64,000 bases of DNA, from the NCBI GenBank assembly GCA_030407085.1, contig CM059587.1, positions 40,403,001-40,467,000 of the forward strand. The letters are read 5' to 3'. Positions 1 through 11,579 of this stretch are shown in pieces (the stretch's first letter is position 1; each line of letters starts with the position of its first letter). The translations under genes were made by a program, and so were the position numbers. The stretch comes from Trichopria drosophilae. Lineage: Eukaryota > Arthropoda > Insecta > Hymenoptera > Diapriidae. Below the pieces are notes generated by a model. It worked only from the letters and a program-made list of their open reading frames with translations. It did not search any database and was not told the origin of the DNA.

Positions 1-425
1 TCTGTAAGAAAATCGTGTGCACGTCAAAAACCAGACAAATTACGAAACAGACACTTCAAAAACCAAAAAAATAAGTACTCAAAAACCAGACACTTAAATA
101 AAGGGACATTCAAAATACAGACATTTCAAAAACAGCCATTAAAAAACCAGGGGTGCACCTAAAACACCCGACAAATCACAAAACAGACACTTCAAAAACA
201 CGACTTTCAAAAACCAGACATTTAAAAAAACAGATACTCAAAAAACCAGACACATAAAAAACAGACATTAAAAACCAGACATTTTTTTGAAATATCTGAT
301 TTATAAATCTCTGTTTTTGGAAATGTCTGGTTTTTGAATGACTGATTTTTAAAATGTCCGGTTTTTGAAAGTTGGGTTTTTGAAGTGTTTGTTTTGTGAT
401 TTGTCGGGTTTTCGAAATGCAACTA
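1..425. repeat. Minisatellite-like array folded into a long hairpin
   Basis: The stretch is built from degenerate units of about 17-20 bp of the kind ACCAGACATTTCAAAAA. From about 167 the units run in one orientation to about 283. The complementary units run back from about 292 to 408, so the two arms can pair over roughly 115 bp with a tiny loop. Both outer ends share the word CCCGACAAATCACAAAAC. An apparent long reading frame on the minus strand here is only the translated repeat. Confidence 0.8.
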
Positions 426-820
426 GAAAATCTACCACGACAGAGAATCGACCACAAAATAGGTACTAACACTGGCAGTAAGTACAATGTCAGTATTGAC
501 TTATTTCGGCAAGCAGTCATATTTTAACACGGAAAATAGTACTGGTAATCAGTATTGCGATAGTACTGACGCACTCCGAAAGCTCGGTCACTCAGTTCTC
601 GTCTAATAGCGAATAAAGTACTGGTTACCGGTAATTGCTTAGTACTTTGACGGTATTATTCACAGTACTGATTTATTGTCGCAAACAGTACTGGCGTCCA
701 ATACTAGAACATCTGTTCGATGGTCCATCGCCAGTACTAAATTATTTCAGTTAATTCCTATTGACAGGCAGTACTAGGTTAGTAACTTTCCGGAGTTTTA
801 CTCCACTCACTGGGCAACAA
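426..820 (+). repeat. Dispersed repeat rich in CAGTACTG words, copy 1
   Basis: The segment contains many CAGTACTG/AGTACTGG words and blocks such as GACTTATTTCGGCA and TTTACTCCACTCA. The same blocks occur in the same order at about 32,440-33,150, so the two are diverged copies of one interspersed repeat. No coding capacity is visible. Confidence 0.7.
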
Positions 821-1689
821 CTTTTCAGGTTGTTAGTTCTTTTACTGCTATATGTGAGAACCATTTCTACCTTTTATATATGGGGTTCCAACCATTTTTT
901 TCTAAGTACAAATATAATCGGACGAACCGGATATCTTAATGTGTTCTAAGACTCGTTTTTTGACTGCTACATGCAAAATCATTCCTGTTCGAATCTGAAT
1001 AAACTTTCATTGTTTATAACTTCATGTAAATAATAAAAAATATTACAATACCAAAGTGGCAAATATATTATTATGGGCAAAATATTAAAGTATTACAGTA
1101 TTTTTTGTTTGATAATCTTTAGTTCTTACAGTATTCAAAGTTGCCTGATTCTTATATCTTGAGGAGGTAAATAATTATTGCAACTGCTCGATTTATAAAT
1201 CGGTAGTACATACAATGATCCCCCATACATTTGTATAACTATGTAATTAAGAGTCAGGTGTATTATATTCAAGGAGTTGGTATTTATAAGTTTATAGTTT
1301 AAATTCGTTAAGATATTGTGAATTAAAAATAATGATATTAAAAATCAAATACGTTATTGAAAGTCCTGAAAGCAGGATAATTTTTATAATAATAGACAAT
1401 GTAGTAAACTCATTCAAATCATTACTAATTATGATTGTTACGTAACTTGTACAAAAATTGTATGGATTTATATACAAATATTTCATAACTAGAAGGATGA
1501 CGTACTGTATTAAGTTTTGATTAAGTTTAGACTCAATAAATGAAAGTTTTATCGCAGTTAGATTGAATAACAATCTTTATCGTATTTATAGCTTAACATT
1601 ATTTATATTAAATCCCAGACATACGTATTTTAGTCAGTAAACAGAAACAAAAATAAAAGAATTTACTAATTTATCCCGTTCAGTGCCGA
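821..1689. other. AT-rich DNA, no gene seen
   Basis: I see no supported gene or clear repeat here. Short frames on the minus strand near 1,292-1,573 have low-complexity I/L/N-rich translations and no splice context. Confidence 0.5.
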
Positions 1690-1955
1690 ATTAAATCGGT
1701 GCAACTAAAAACGATTTTAAAAATTAAAATATGCAGAAAATGCCCAAAAATTGAAAAATATTTTTGTATAAATTATAATAATATTTATTTATAATAATAA
1801 TTCTAGAGATTCCAAAAAATGTTAATAGTAAGTTTTTTCATTAGCAATAAAATCAAAATAAAATTATTAAATCACTGATTAATCAACATTTTATGTAATA
1901 ATTTTTAAAAAATGAGTTTGTTCACTGGAGAGGACAAAGGCAACGAATATGTTAA
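1690..1955. repeat. Dispersed repeat, copy A (partner at about 18.54 kb)
   Basis: A block ending in AATGAGTTTGTTCACTG and then GAGGACAAAGGCA is matched at 18,540-18,800, where AATGAGTTTATCCACTG precedes the same GAGGACAAAGGCA. The AT-rich sequence before it is also similar in both places. The two are diverged copies of one unnamed interspersed element. Confidence 0.55.
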
Positions 1956-2391
1956 TTACTTTTAAACAATTAATGTAATTATTCAGAGTTTATTAAATAG
2001 TTGCAATAACTATGGCGTGTTAGCTATTTTGTTACTGGTTATTGGATAACAATAGTTAAATTTATCTAGTTTCTAATTAGATTAACTATTCCTTGTCATT
2101 AATGTATTTTCTTCCAAATATCATTCGTAATTTAAAAAAGTCGTAAATTTCAAGGTAACTAATTTGTTTAATAAAGTAAATATTTAATTAGATTTACTAC
2201 ACTGTTTTGTAAATATGCGATATGCTATATGCTATTGATTAAATTAAATTTAAACAGCATTTAAAATATATAAATAACATGTAAGAAAAAATTCGCTAAT
2301 ATTATCCAACTAACAAATCATACTTTTTTAAAGAGCTTTTACAACTTATATTCGTTCCCACATTCTGAATCAATATTACATAAATTTTGTT

Positions 2392-2532
2392 TTAAAAAAC
2401 ATTAGGGAAAGTATGTCGAAATGGTCCAGTTTCATTCCATAATTTAAACGGAATTCCAAAATCTGGTAAAGTCCTTTGAAATATATCGTCTCCAGATACT
2501 GCGTAGGCCGCCAAACAAATCCATTTATTCAT
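2392..2532 (-). CDS. Unrecognised 46-residue reading frame with protein-like composition
   Basis: A minus-strand frame runs from an ATG to a TAA for 46 codons. Its composition is unlike the I/N/K-rich noise around it: it contains AAYAVSGDDIFQRTLPDFG and then IPFKLWNETGPFRHTFPN. The local GC content is also higher than in the flanks. It could be a small exon, a pseudogenic exon fragment or a micropeptide. I do not recognise the family and see no convincing splice partners. Confidence 0.3.
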   Translation of the reverse strand: MNKWICLAAYAVSGDDIFQRTLPDFGIPFKLWNETGPFRHTFPNVF

Positions 2533-4068
2533 TTTGCAAGAGTATCTAAGGTATTATAACGTTATTTTAGGAAAACAGATTTTATAAATGTTATGTATTT
2601 GTGTTACTTAAAACAATTTAATGAACGAAAAAGTTAATGTTGATGTATTCAAATATTGGATTTAGTACGTCTGGTTATAAACTTTATTAATATTTTATGT
2701 ATATATGTAAACACTATAAGATTTTAAATAAATTAATGCACTTGTTTATGAATTTCAATTGAATCTACTTATAATTTTTTTAAGATAGCTTATCGTAAAT
2801 TCTTTGATATTTCTGAAATCAGACGCGATGAATAATAATTAATACTGCATAAAATAATTATAAATTACATAAATCGAGTTTGAAATTATTATGCTTACCA
2901 CTATGAATATTATTATTTTGCATTTTTGTTATCATCTGATAAAATATTAATAACATTTGTGGAAATTCATACATTTAATCAAATTTTGACGAATTGTTAC
3001 ATTGAATAAACTCCTTATTTTTTGTGTAAAATCAGAAATTTAATCAATTATTTAACGGATATACACGCGTATTCTTTCATTTATTATTGAAGTCTTTGTA
3101 TTTAGAGAGATATATACATATAATTTATCTAGAATACCTATCTATTCTTTTAGGCCTTTTAATTTTTAATTGCTGTTAATTGGGATAAAAAATACAGTAT
3201 GGTCATTTTCAATGATTTATTCGTATATGAATTCGTTGTCCGTTTTTCGAAATTGAAAATGGCGGATGAAAACTAATTTTTCCTTCAGTTGTTTGAAATT
3301 CAATCCTCGCTAGATTTTGAGCTTGCGAATTACAAATTAGTTTTCAGAGTTACAAAATAAAAAAAGGTGCGTCTAAAAAGGATAATAAATCCATTACTCA
3401 GTTTTTTTGTCACTGTTCACAAATCCGTAATATATTTTTCGAAATTCAAAATGGTAAATCCAACATGATTGATGCAAAATGCACATTTTTATTTATTACT
3501 TTTCATTATTCAGGCATTCGGTGAGTTTGGGATCACTTATTAAGAAATGGTTGTTAGAATAATTATATATTTATATTCCTATACTTAATATACTGGGAAT
3601 TTTGTAATAAAAATTTATAACGTTTCTTGATACTTGGAAAATATTGCAGCTAAATGGTCAATTACAGAGGTAATAAACTCTATGCATATTACTCGAACAA
3701 ATATACGTAGTCTCATATGTTTTGCCGATATTTTTGTGACGTTTCACATATCTAGGTAACAAATTTTCATTTTTTTACCATGACATAACATAAACATGAT
3801 TACAAGATGCACCCTTCAAATTTTTTTCACGAAAGACCTTACTTTTTAAACTTCAAAAGGACATTACTAAATTTTTAAATATATTTGAATAAGTTCACTA
3901 TTTCTGAATTTTTAGTATAGCATAAATTATCTAATTTATTTTCGTGGAACGTGCATATAACTCAATAATAATTATTTACGAATGTTATTAATAATTAAAT
4001 AAACATTTCTTCATTTTAGTACGTGTCATAAAATCTGCATCAAAAGGAACATGCTACAAAAAACTTGA
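2533..4068. other. AT-rich DNA with fragments of the AAAATGGCGGA repeat
   Basis: There is no supported gene. Positions about 3,235-3,480 hold fragments of a motif family seen throughout the window (TTCGAAATTGAAAATGGCGG and relatives). Confidence 0.4.
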
Positions 4069-5177
4069 TTAACCTTTTAACATCCAAACACATTTTTCAA
4101 ATATTAAAATAAAAAAGTTATACATCTTTTTCTAAAAAAAAGCATGACATTTTTTGAAAAAACAAAAACGGATTTGGCGTACATAATAAGTAGTAAACTA
4201 CATAAAAACACAATCTTTGACATTTTCTGGTTACATTTTTAATTAACGCATTTTATTCGGGTGCTGTCAAATATCGTGTCAGAAATTAATTTACTATTAA
4301 ACAGGTGTATTTACAAATGTGAAAATTGATAAAGTTGGATACAAAATGGCGACAAACGTATATTATTATTCGAAATATACTAAACGTATATTCAAAACGC
4401 AAAGCTCAGTAGGTTTTTTTATGGAACAGACATTCATTGGTTTTGTTATGACGGGCACTCGAGCCAGATCATCTATACTCGTTTTGAGTTTCTTGATCAG
4501 GAATCTGAATCATTTTTTAAATATTCAAAACTGTGAATCCAATGTGATCATTAGCGACCCCAAAGTTCCTATATCATAAATTTCAAGTGAATCTGATCCA
4601 CTTTAAATATTTTTGTTCGTCATATTCGAACGGCCATTTTTTATTTTCAAAAATGGCGTTCTGATTCGTAATCAGCGACTTAAAGAAAGCTTGGCTAACA
4701 AGGTTTATAAAAATTCATCGAATTTTGCGAATTTGAACATAAGGCTAGGATATTTCAAATAAAAATTCACTTTTAACGCTCTTCTTTTGTCCACTATTAT
4801 GAATTTTTTTTTCCAAAATATGTCTATCTGCAACTTTTAGAGGTATACTCTAATGCCGATAATAAAATTAATAAATTACAAAAGAAACCACCCTGGTAGA
4901 AAATGAGTCCAGTTTTTGGCCAGTTTCTGTCTTTCCCCTGTTAAAGGTATGGGAAAACTGGGCAATGTAACAAAAAACTGGACAGATTTCTATCAGGGCA
5001 ACAAATTTCATACATTAAAAAAAAAAGTTTATAACTAAAAATATTTTATATTCATAATTGGAAGGAGCAGATGTTGGTCAATAAGAAATCACTAGTGTTA
5101 AATTTTTCTCATGGAGTATAAAATATAGTGTCCAACTTTATGAAGAAATTTCGTACATTTGGGCATTAAAGGGTTAA
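4069..5177. mobile_element. Possible degraded piggyBac-like non-autonomous element bounded by TTAA
   Basis: The left end reads TTAACCTTTTAACATCCAAA. The right end, read inward on the minus strand, is TTAACCCTTTAATGCCCAAA. Both start at TTAA and are partly similar, as expected of piggyBac-type terminal inverted repeats. The right end matches a terminal signature found at several other places in the window. Inside are AAAATGGCG/GATTCGTAATCAGCGAC fragments and a small hairpin element at 4,891-4,998. The end pairing is imperfect, so this is tentative. Confidence 0.35.
4891..4998. mobile_element. Palindromic MITE, CCCTGGTAGAAA family
   Basis: The 108-bp stretch begins CCCTGGTAGAAA and ends TTTCTATCAGGG. 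Each arm continues inward with a version of TCCAGTTTTT, so most of the element can fold on itself. Related copies are at 11,450-11,579, 19,348-19,462 and, partially, about 21,383. Confidence 0.7.
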
Positions 5178-8100
5178 ATTAACAAAAAGTCGTAAAATAT
5201 TTCTTAAGCCCTTTTTGATATAAATTATAAATCCTACCGTAATTATTTTTAATATTCATTTGACTAAAATTATTAATGGGTAATAATAACTAAATCTAAT
5301 TACAGCATCCATTTATGGTTTAAAACGTACATTAATGTTACTAGAACTATTATTAAGGTATGTCACAACAATTTGCAAGTCATTTTCGTTGCAGTGCCTA
5401 AGTAGCTTAAATATCCCAATCTATACGAATTGAACATTGTTTATTCATTATTCTTAACAAACGAGCGGAATTAATCGAATCCCCAATACGTTTTACGCAG
5501 ACATTCAAATTATTGGCGAAGTGTTTTCCGATAAAATCGATATAATAATCCCGGGACGAGGCGTTTCAAACCGAGGCCGTTTATGTTACGACAATTGTTT
5601 CGCTGCAATTCAGACGATTCCGACAAGACACCAATATTATATCGTTTCTTGCACCTGCTAATGATATTTACTCTATAATTAACATATAATCATGTGCGCC
5701 AATAAATTATAATTTATATACGTTAGTTCTTGTTTTCTTGTTATTTAACAGTGAAACAATTTTCGTCTCTCTATAAGCCTTTTTTAAACCATCTTTTTAC
5801 GAAAAAGAAAGTGAATGGCGTAAGATTGCGAAATTCGAAAAATAATTAAAAGATTAGAGGCAATATTAACGTTCTGTTGAATCACGACGGAGTTAGCTCA
5901 TTCTCAAGTTTGCTCCCGTCAAACTTCGTATAACAGACGACTAACAAGTTTGTTGTACTTGTTCGAATTACAACTAGCGATCTGAATTTTAAGGTTTGCC
6001 GTTGTGAAGCTTCTCAGACCAGTTTTTATTGCGAACTCGGTATACGCAGCGGGAAAACCTAATAAATTACTTCGTCCCATTAATTAAACTTCACGAAACA
6101 AAATCATTTGACATAATCTAGACTGTTTCATAAATTTACTTCATTCTAAGCAATAATGGCCTACAATTAAGTGTGTATGACGAACATCATGTGGAAACAG
6201 CGTTACCTAAGGGCTTGTACGTAAATTACGTAATACTTGCACGGGGAGGAACTTGGCCGGGATGTGGAGGAGGGGAGTGCCACGCCCCATTACAGCGAGA
6301 AAAGAGGGGGTGTCTATACTACGCTCATAAATTCTGTTTTTTAATTAATTAATGTTTACAAAGTAATTCTTTTTATTATATTTATTACTTTTAACGCTAC
6401 AAAGTACAGGACCTATCATTGTTAAGACTTAATTAACAATAATCAGAAGAAGATTATGTAATTTGTGTAAAGAGAGGCAATAGTAATCTTACCGTGCGAA
6501 ACATAAGGGGAAGGACTTGATGGGCCCCTAACGGAGACGGCTGTAACTACGGCAGGCTTTCCATCTGAATAATTCATAAACATTATATTTATAATGTTGA
6601 CAAATCGATTAAATTCCAACTTTTTTAGAGGTAAAATATCTATAAAATTCTGATCTGTAGTCTGGTTTTATGTCGAAATGGGCAGAGATAGGTTGTAAAA
6701 GATTTTCTTGGGTTCCAAATCGTCGTCGAATAGGCCCATAACTTACAATTGAAGGAAAAGCACGTGGGTGAATGTTAAAGGGGATCGAGTCGATATGTAT
6801 AGACGAACTACAGTACTGACATCACACGACTATTACGAAGGGATGAATAATTCATGGAAACGCGACTTGCGATATTTCTCTCTTTCTACTCGTCGATCTT
6901 CCTTTCTCTTTCGTGTTCTTCGACTATCTCGGTTTTTAATAGAAACTGTTGGCGACTTTGAAAATGCCCGTAGGAAGCAAACGAACTCATTAAAACGATG
7001 AACTTTCAACCTTATTGTTCGATACCGCAGGCGGAAATTAGTGAAATCGTTATCGTTAAACTTGAACGATATCGATGACTTGAATTTCGATCGCGTCGAT
7101 CGATTTGGAAAACGCAGCTTGATCGATAGTTTTCAAATATTCTTCGTTTACTTTTCCAAAAATAAAATCTGAAAAATTATTGAAAAATGGAAAATTTATT
7201 CAGGAAAAGTTTAGTCGGATGAAAATTAGCTAAATTTTGTAATATATGCGATTGGATTCTTATGTCACGTTGGGAAATATATCATAAAAATGAGATATCT
7301 GACGTTTTTTGTAAAATAATCTGTAAATTGAATTGGTGCTTTTGCTCACTTAATTTTAAGATTTCAGAACCAACCTCCTCAATTATTAGCAGTTAAAATT
7401 TCGTTGTCTAAAATTACTGTAAGTTCTTAGAATTTTCACTATTCAGTCAGTAAAAATTACAAAAAATCTAGAAATTTTTAACAGAAATAATGGAGACTTT
7501 GACCGTTCGGCATATTACATTATAATTAATTGCAAAATTTGCAAGCAAATTTTTCTCTATGTAGGTGCTATTAGTTAACTCTTAGAAGAATGGAAGATTC
7601 ATCAGAAAAGAGTTGGTTCCGTTTCAATCTAGAAAATTTAGAGAGTTCCAGATTGACAAGACTAATTTTCGGATGATTTTATGTAGTCATAGGTTGTAAA
7701 TCTTACTAAACATTTTATATTCGTGAATTTTTCGTTGGACAACCTGAAAAACATAATATACTAATTTTATAAATTTACTTCGTAAAGTTCTTAGTACGAT
7801 ACATTAATCAATTTATCATTTGACTGATCTGAAAAACACGATATTCCAAATTAACTCTTATCTCTACCCATTAAAAATTAAATTTCTATTTTGCTTAAAA
7901 TATTAGGCAAAATAGTTAAAGTTAAACAATAGTTTAATCAAAATAAAAAATTTATTTAAGAAACATGGTCTTATTGGATGAAAATTAGATCATATACGTA
8001 GCTGTGTTGGATATATGTATTTAGGTTAAACACAATTTTGTAATATGTAGTTAACCAATTTGTAAATATGCAATTAATTTACTACATTTTTAACATTGTT

Positions 8101-8308
8101 CTATTTATGGCTCATTTTAACAAGTTTTCGCATATTTTTTGCTTTAAGAATTTAAAGCTAAATATATAGTAAGTTTTTGTCGTAACTTCGGAGTCCGTAT
8201 TTTAATAACTGTTTTTATCCATCATTCCATACGCTTTATTTGTATTAGAAACTTTAATTAACGTTTTTAAATCCATTTCTATACATTTTTATACAACATA
8301 TATCCCAT
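5178..8308. other. Non-repetitive intergenic DNA with patches of higher GC
   Basis: No gene is supported. Patches at about 5,461-5,660, 5,880-6,060 and 6,690-7,110 are less AT-rich than their surroundings and lack the window's repeat motifs. The last one is full of ATCGAT/TCGATCG words. They could be promoter or enhancer sequence, or exons I cannot recognise. A short frame beginning at the ATG at 6,843 has an Arg/Ser-rich start resembling a mitochondrial presequence, but no convincing donor joins it to ACSS3. Confidence 0.3.
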
Positions 8309-9173
8309 ATGACCACACGCTGTCATGGAAGGAGCATGTCACGCTAATATCTCGTAGATTCTACGGTTCGCTCAGACAACGTTGGCAGAATTCTCGTGCA
8401 TTATCCCGTCAACTAAAAACCCGTTTGTGCATTTCGTTAATTCTTCCACATATTGACTACTGTTGTGCTGTTTTTAATGATCTTGACCACGACTCTTGCC
8501 TGAGGGTTGAACGTATGCTCAATGCTTGCATCCGTTTTATATTTAACCGTAGAAAGTTTGAGCACATTACACCCTTTAGAAAAGAACTTCGCTGGTTATC
8601 TTCGGTGAACCGCAGGCTCTACTTTATAGGTTCTTTGGTCTTCCAAATAATTACGAAGAGGAAACCGGACTATCTTTATAAAAGATACATTTGGCGGGAA
8701 TCCCAAACTTCGCGAGTATTAAGACCCGGAACAAATATATTACGTATCCATAAACACCGTACCAAACGCCTTTCGAACTCGTTTGTAGTAACTTCATCGA
8801 GATTGTGGAATGCAATTCCGGTAAATATCCGGAGGTCATCTACTTCGTCAGCTTTTAAGAATAGGCTTTACGAATGGCTACTAAAGGCTGAAAACTCTAA
8901 TCAATGTATTTTGACCGCGTGATTTTGTAATGCGATACATAATTTTATTTTTATCTATAGTTCAACATTTAAACTTTGATATTTTCTGTTTTGCGACCGT
9001 ACCCTTAGCTCACCATTATATCTACTATTTCCACGCTCGTCATCCTTGATGGTATTAATTCGTTCTCAACTAACTCTTGTATTGAAACACTTGTTATCTT
9101 ACTTGTATTCTATCTGATTGGCTACGTAGCATTAGCACGAGCCATAAATAAAATTACTTACTTACTTACTTAC
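8309..9173 (+). mobile_element. 5'-truncated non-LTR retrotransposon (LINE) with (TTAC)n tail
   Basis: A frame from about 8,311 to the stop at 8,920-8,922 (about 203 codons, no internal stop) encodes the region downstream of the catalytic core of an insect LINE reverse transcriptase. It contains ILPHIDYCCAVFNDL, ERMLNACIRFIFNRRKFEHI, a PFRKELRWL block, and the C-terminal SFVVTSSRLWNAIPVNIRR block. About 250 bp of 3' UTR follow, ending in TTACTTACTTACTTAC. The insert is flanked by TATATCCCAT (8,299-8,308) and TATATCGCAT (9,174-9,183), a likely 10-bp target duplication with one mismatch. The palm motifs (YADD) are missing through 5' truncation, so it is not autonomous. The open frame suggests a fairly recent insertion. 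Confidence 0.85.
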
Positions 9174-9289
9174 TATATCGCATGGAAACAAACTCTCGCT
9201 TAATTTGTGATTTGTACGGTACATATATGATATGTAATTTTAGTTCTGCAGATTCTATTACTGAACCAAAATTTTAGTGGTTTTAATGA

Positions 9290-9965
9290 AATTTTACTTG
9301 ATACAAGTAATGAGATACTTGCATGAATAAAAACTAAATTTCTTCAAATTAAATAAATATTAGATTCAATTCAAGTTTTTCAATAGAATAAATTGACATT
9401 ATGAAGTAAATGTTTATTGATTTCAAATAATTATATACTAGAAGAAACAAAAAAGTTATATTAAGGAAGCAACACATTTCTTGCATCAAGGACATATTTA
9501 TCGGAATGTAGTAAATATTTACTCATTTTTGCATTTATTTCTATTAAGTAAATATTTAGTTGTTCAAAGTAAATCGTGATCTTCTTTTTTTGAATCAAGT
9601 AAATTTCTTTTAATACGAATAAATTGTTGTCTGGAACATGTTTATTAATATCTTGCCATTTTCTAAATCTAAACAAATGATTTCTTTAGCGGAGTAAAAT
9701 ATTTGTTTAAAACGATTTACTTCTTTTAAGAAATATTATTTACTACACTTCAGCAAATTGTTTCTTTGTTTCAAGAAAATACTATCTTGATTCAAGACAA
9801 TATTTTCTTAATGGCGGATATATTAATCTAAGGAAATTATTTGCTTGAAAGAAATAAATCTTCTCTTACACCAACAAACGCTTATTTGAATCACAAACAT
9901 GATGACTTGATTCAAGAACATCAATTTCAAGTAAATAGATTTCGTTAAAATAAATAAATATTATT
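9290..9965. repeat. Degenerate array of TTCAAG/AAGTAAATA motifs
   Basis: The stretch repeats variants of TTCTTGATTCAAGAAAATA and CAAGTAAATATTT in both orientations with irregular spacing. It abuts the dispersed repeat that starts at about 9,966. Possibly a satellite-like or MITE interior. No coding. Confidence 0.5.
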
Positions 9966-10215
9966 TTTGGTGTGTTACGATGATTCTAGATACATATAAT
10001 TATAGCATGGCATTGGAGCGGAAATTTAAACACCAATACCGACATTGAACTTTGCGATTGACTATTATAAATTTGGAATAATTCTATTCACCGAGTGTCC
10101 ACTTTTTAACATATTTAAATTAATATACCTTCCAAATAATAAATTACCTTAGTGTATGAAATTCGTATACGTTCTATAAATTCCTATATTAAAACAAATA
10201 AATTAAAAATGTCCG
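9966..10215 (+). repeat. Dispersed repeat of about 245 bp, copy 1 (partner at 17,733)
   Basis: Shared with 17,733-17,976: TTCTAGATACATATAAT, GGAGCGGAAA, TTTGGAATAATTCT versus TTTTGAATAATTCT, GAATGAAATTCGTG-like blocks and a terminal AATTAAAAATG. The order and spacing are kept, so both are copies of one element. The family is not recognised. Confidence 0.7.
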
Positions 10216-11449
10216 TACATTCAACACTTAGTAACGTTAAAAATGATTGCATTAAACATGTTATAATATAAAATAATTTTAGGGAATTTTAAAATTAATT
10301 TTAATTAAAGTGGCTTCAAATCTTAAACCTAATCTTGATTTAAAGACATCCTCTGGGATAATATTACATCAACAAAAAATTCGTTTACTTGCCAAAAACG
10401 TTAACGTGATCCGTCGGTTACGGAGTAAAGTTTTCTATCTTATCAAAAACTCCAAAATATACGGATTTCTTTATTAAAACAAAGCATTTTATAAAACTAC
10501 AACTAGCAGTAGCATTTGTAAAATTTTATTAGAATTCAAAAATATTCAAAGAATTAATAATGAAATTCATTATTCATGTACCAGAATTGAAAATTTGCCG
10601 TGGTTGCGGCGTGGAGTTTTCTTTCCGACGATGATGACTGCGGAACTCGTATTTTCACTGAATATTTTCCTTTTTGTCACCTTAATTCATAGAGTCCACT
10701 GACCGATTTAAAATTGCAAGCACTGTTAATAATTACATTATTTATTTAATACGTTTGCTTACATTTATTAAGTGTTTGTGACCGATTACGAGCTGATAAA
10801 TACATTTTTTTTCTCAGTGCACAAAAACTAGAAATTTCCAATTGTTTTTTTTTTATATAATTTGATTGAATATTGGTAAATACTATTATGTGTTCGTTAT
10901 ATTTACTATTTATTTTAAATAATTTGTAGGAACAATGCCACGAATGCGGCATTCGTTTTTTGGGTCAGAATCACCCTGTAGTTTAACATGTGAGCCGCAA
11001 GCACGGAGATAAAAAATCGTAGTGTAGCCTTGGATTATACCTCAAACCCGTCCCACTCTTTCCTAAAGTGGCTAGATGACTTTTGACTACCATCATGATA
11101 CCTTTGATGATAAAACAGAACCCGCGTTTCACCATTTTTCGGTATCTTAAGTACCGGCCAGTGCGACTTTCAGCAGTTTTTTTGTTTTCAAAACGGCTAC
11201 CCGAAGTGGTTCATAACTGATGTACATATAGGTGTATATATAACTGACGTACTATTTATATTCATTATCAATATTTTAAAGAATAAATCATTTGTGTCTC
11301 TAAAATTGTTTGAGACCGAACATTTTTTTATTTTTATGTATTAACAGGTAAGAAAAAACCGGTGTGTAAAAACTAATCATAAAGAATCATTAAAAACTTA
11401 AATACATTTAGAATTAGTAGCATTGATTTAAAAAAAAAGTGCAGCACGA
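10216..11449. other. AT-rich intergenic DNA, no gene seen
   Basis: No supported gene. The segment from about 10,590 to 10,650 is slightly GC-richer. Nothing recognisable. Confidence 0.4.
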
Positions 11450-11579
11450 CCCTGGTAGAAATCTGTCCAGTTTGTAGTTACACTGCTCAGTTTGTCCAGT
11501 TTCCCTATATACCTTTAACATGGGAAAAATTTAAACTAGATATAAACTATCCAAAAACTGAATTCACTTTCTACTGATC
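11450..11579. mobile_element. Palindromic MITE, CCCTGGTAGAAA family
   Basis: It begins CCCTGGTAGAAATCTGTCCA and ends with the complement of GATCAGTAGAAAGTG. The interior carries the TATACCTTTAACATGGGAAA block also seen in the copies at 4,891 and 19,348. Confidence 0.6.

Noticed and set aside
176..520. 114-residue minus-strand frame
   Set aside because: It translates the minisatellite hairpin and the adjacent repeat; composition is repetitive and there is no gene context.
8425..8922. Host gene of 165 residues
   Set aside because: It is the C-terminal part of a LINE reverse transcriptase, with LINE tail and target duplication.
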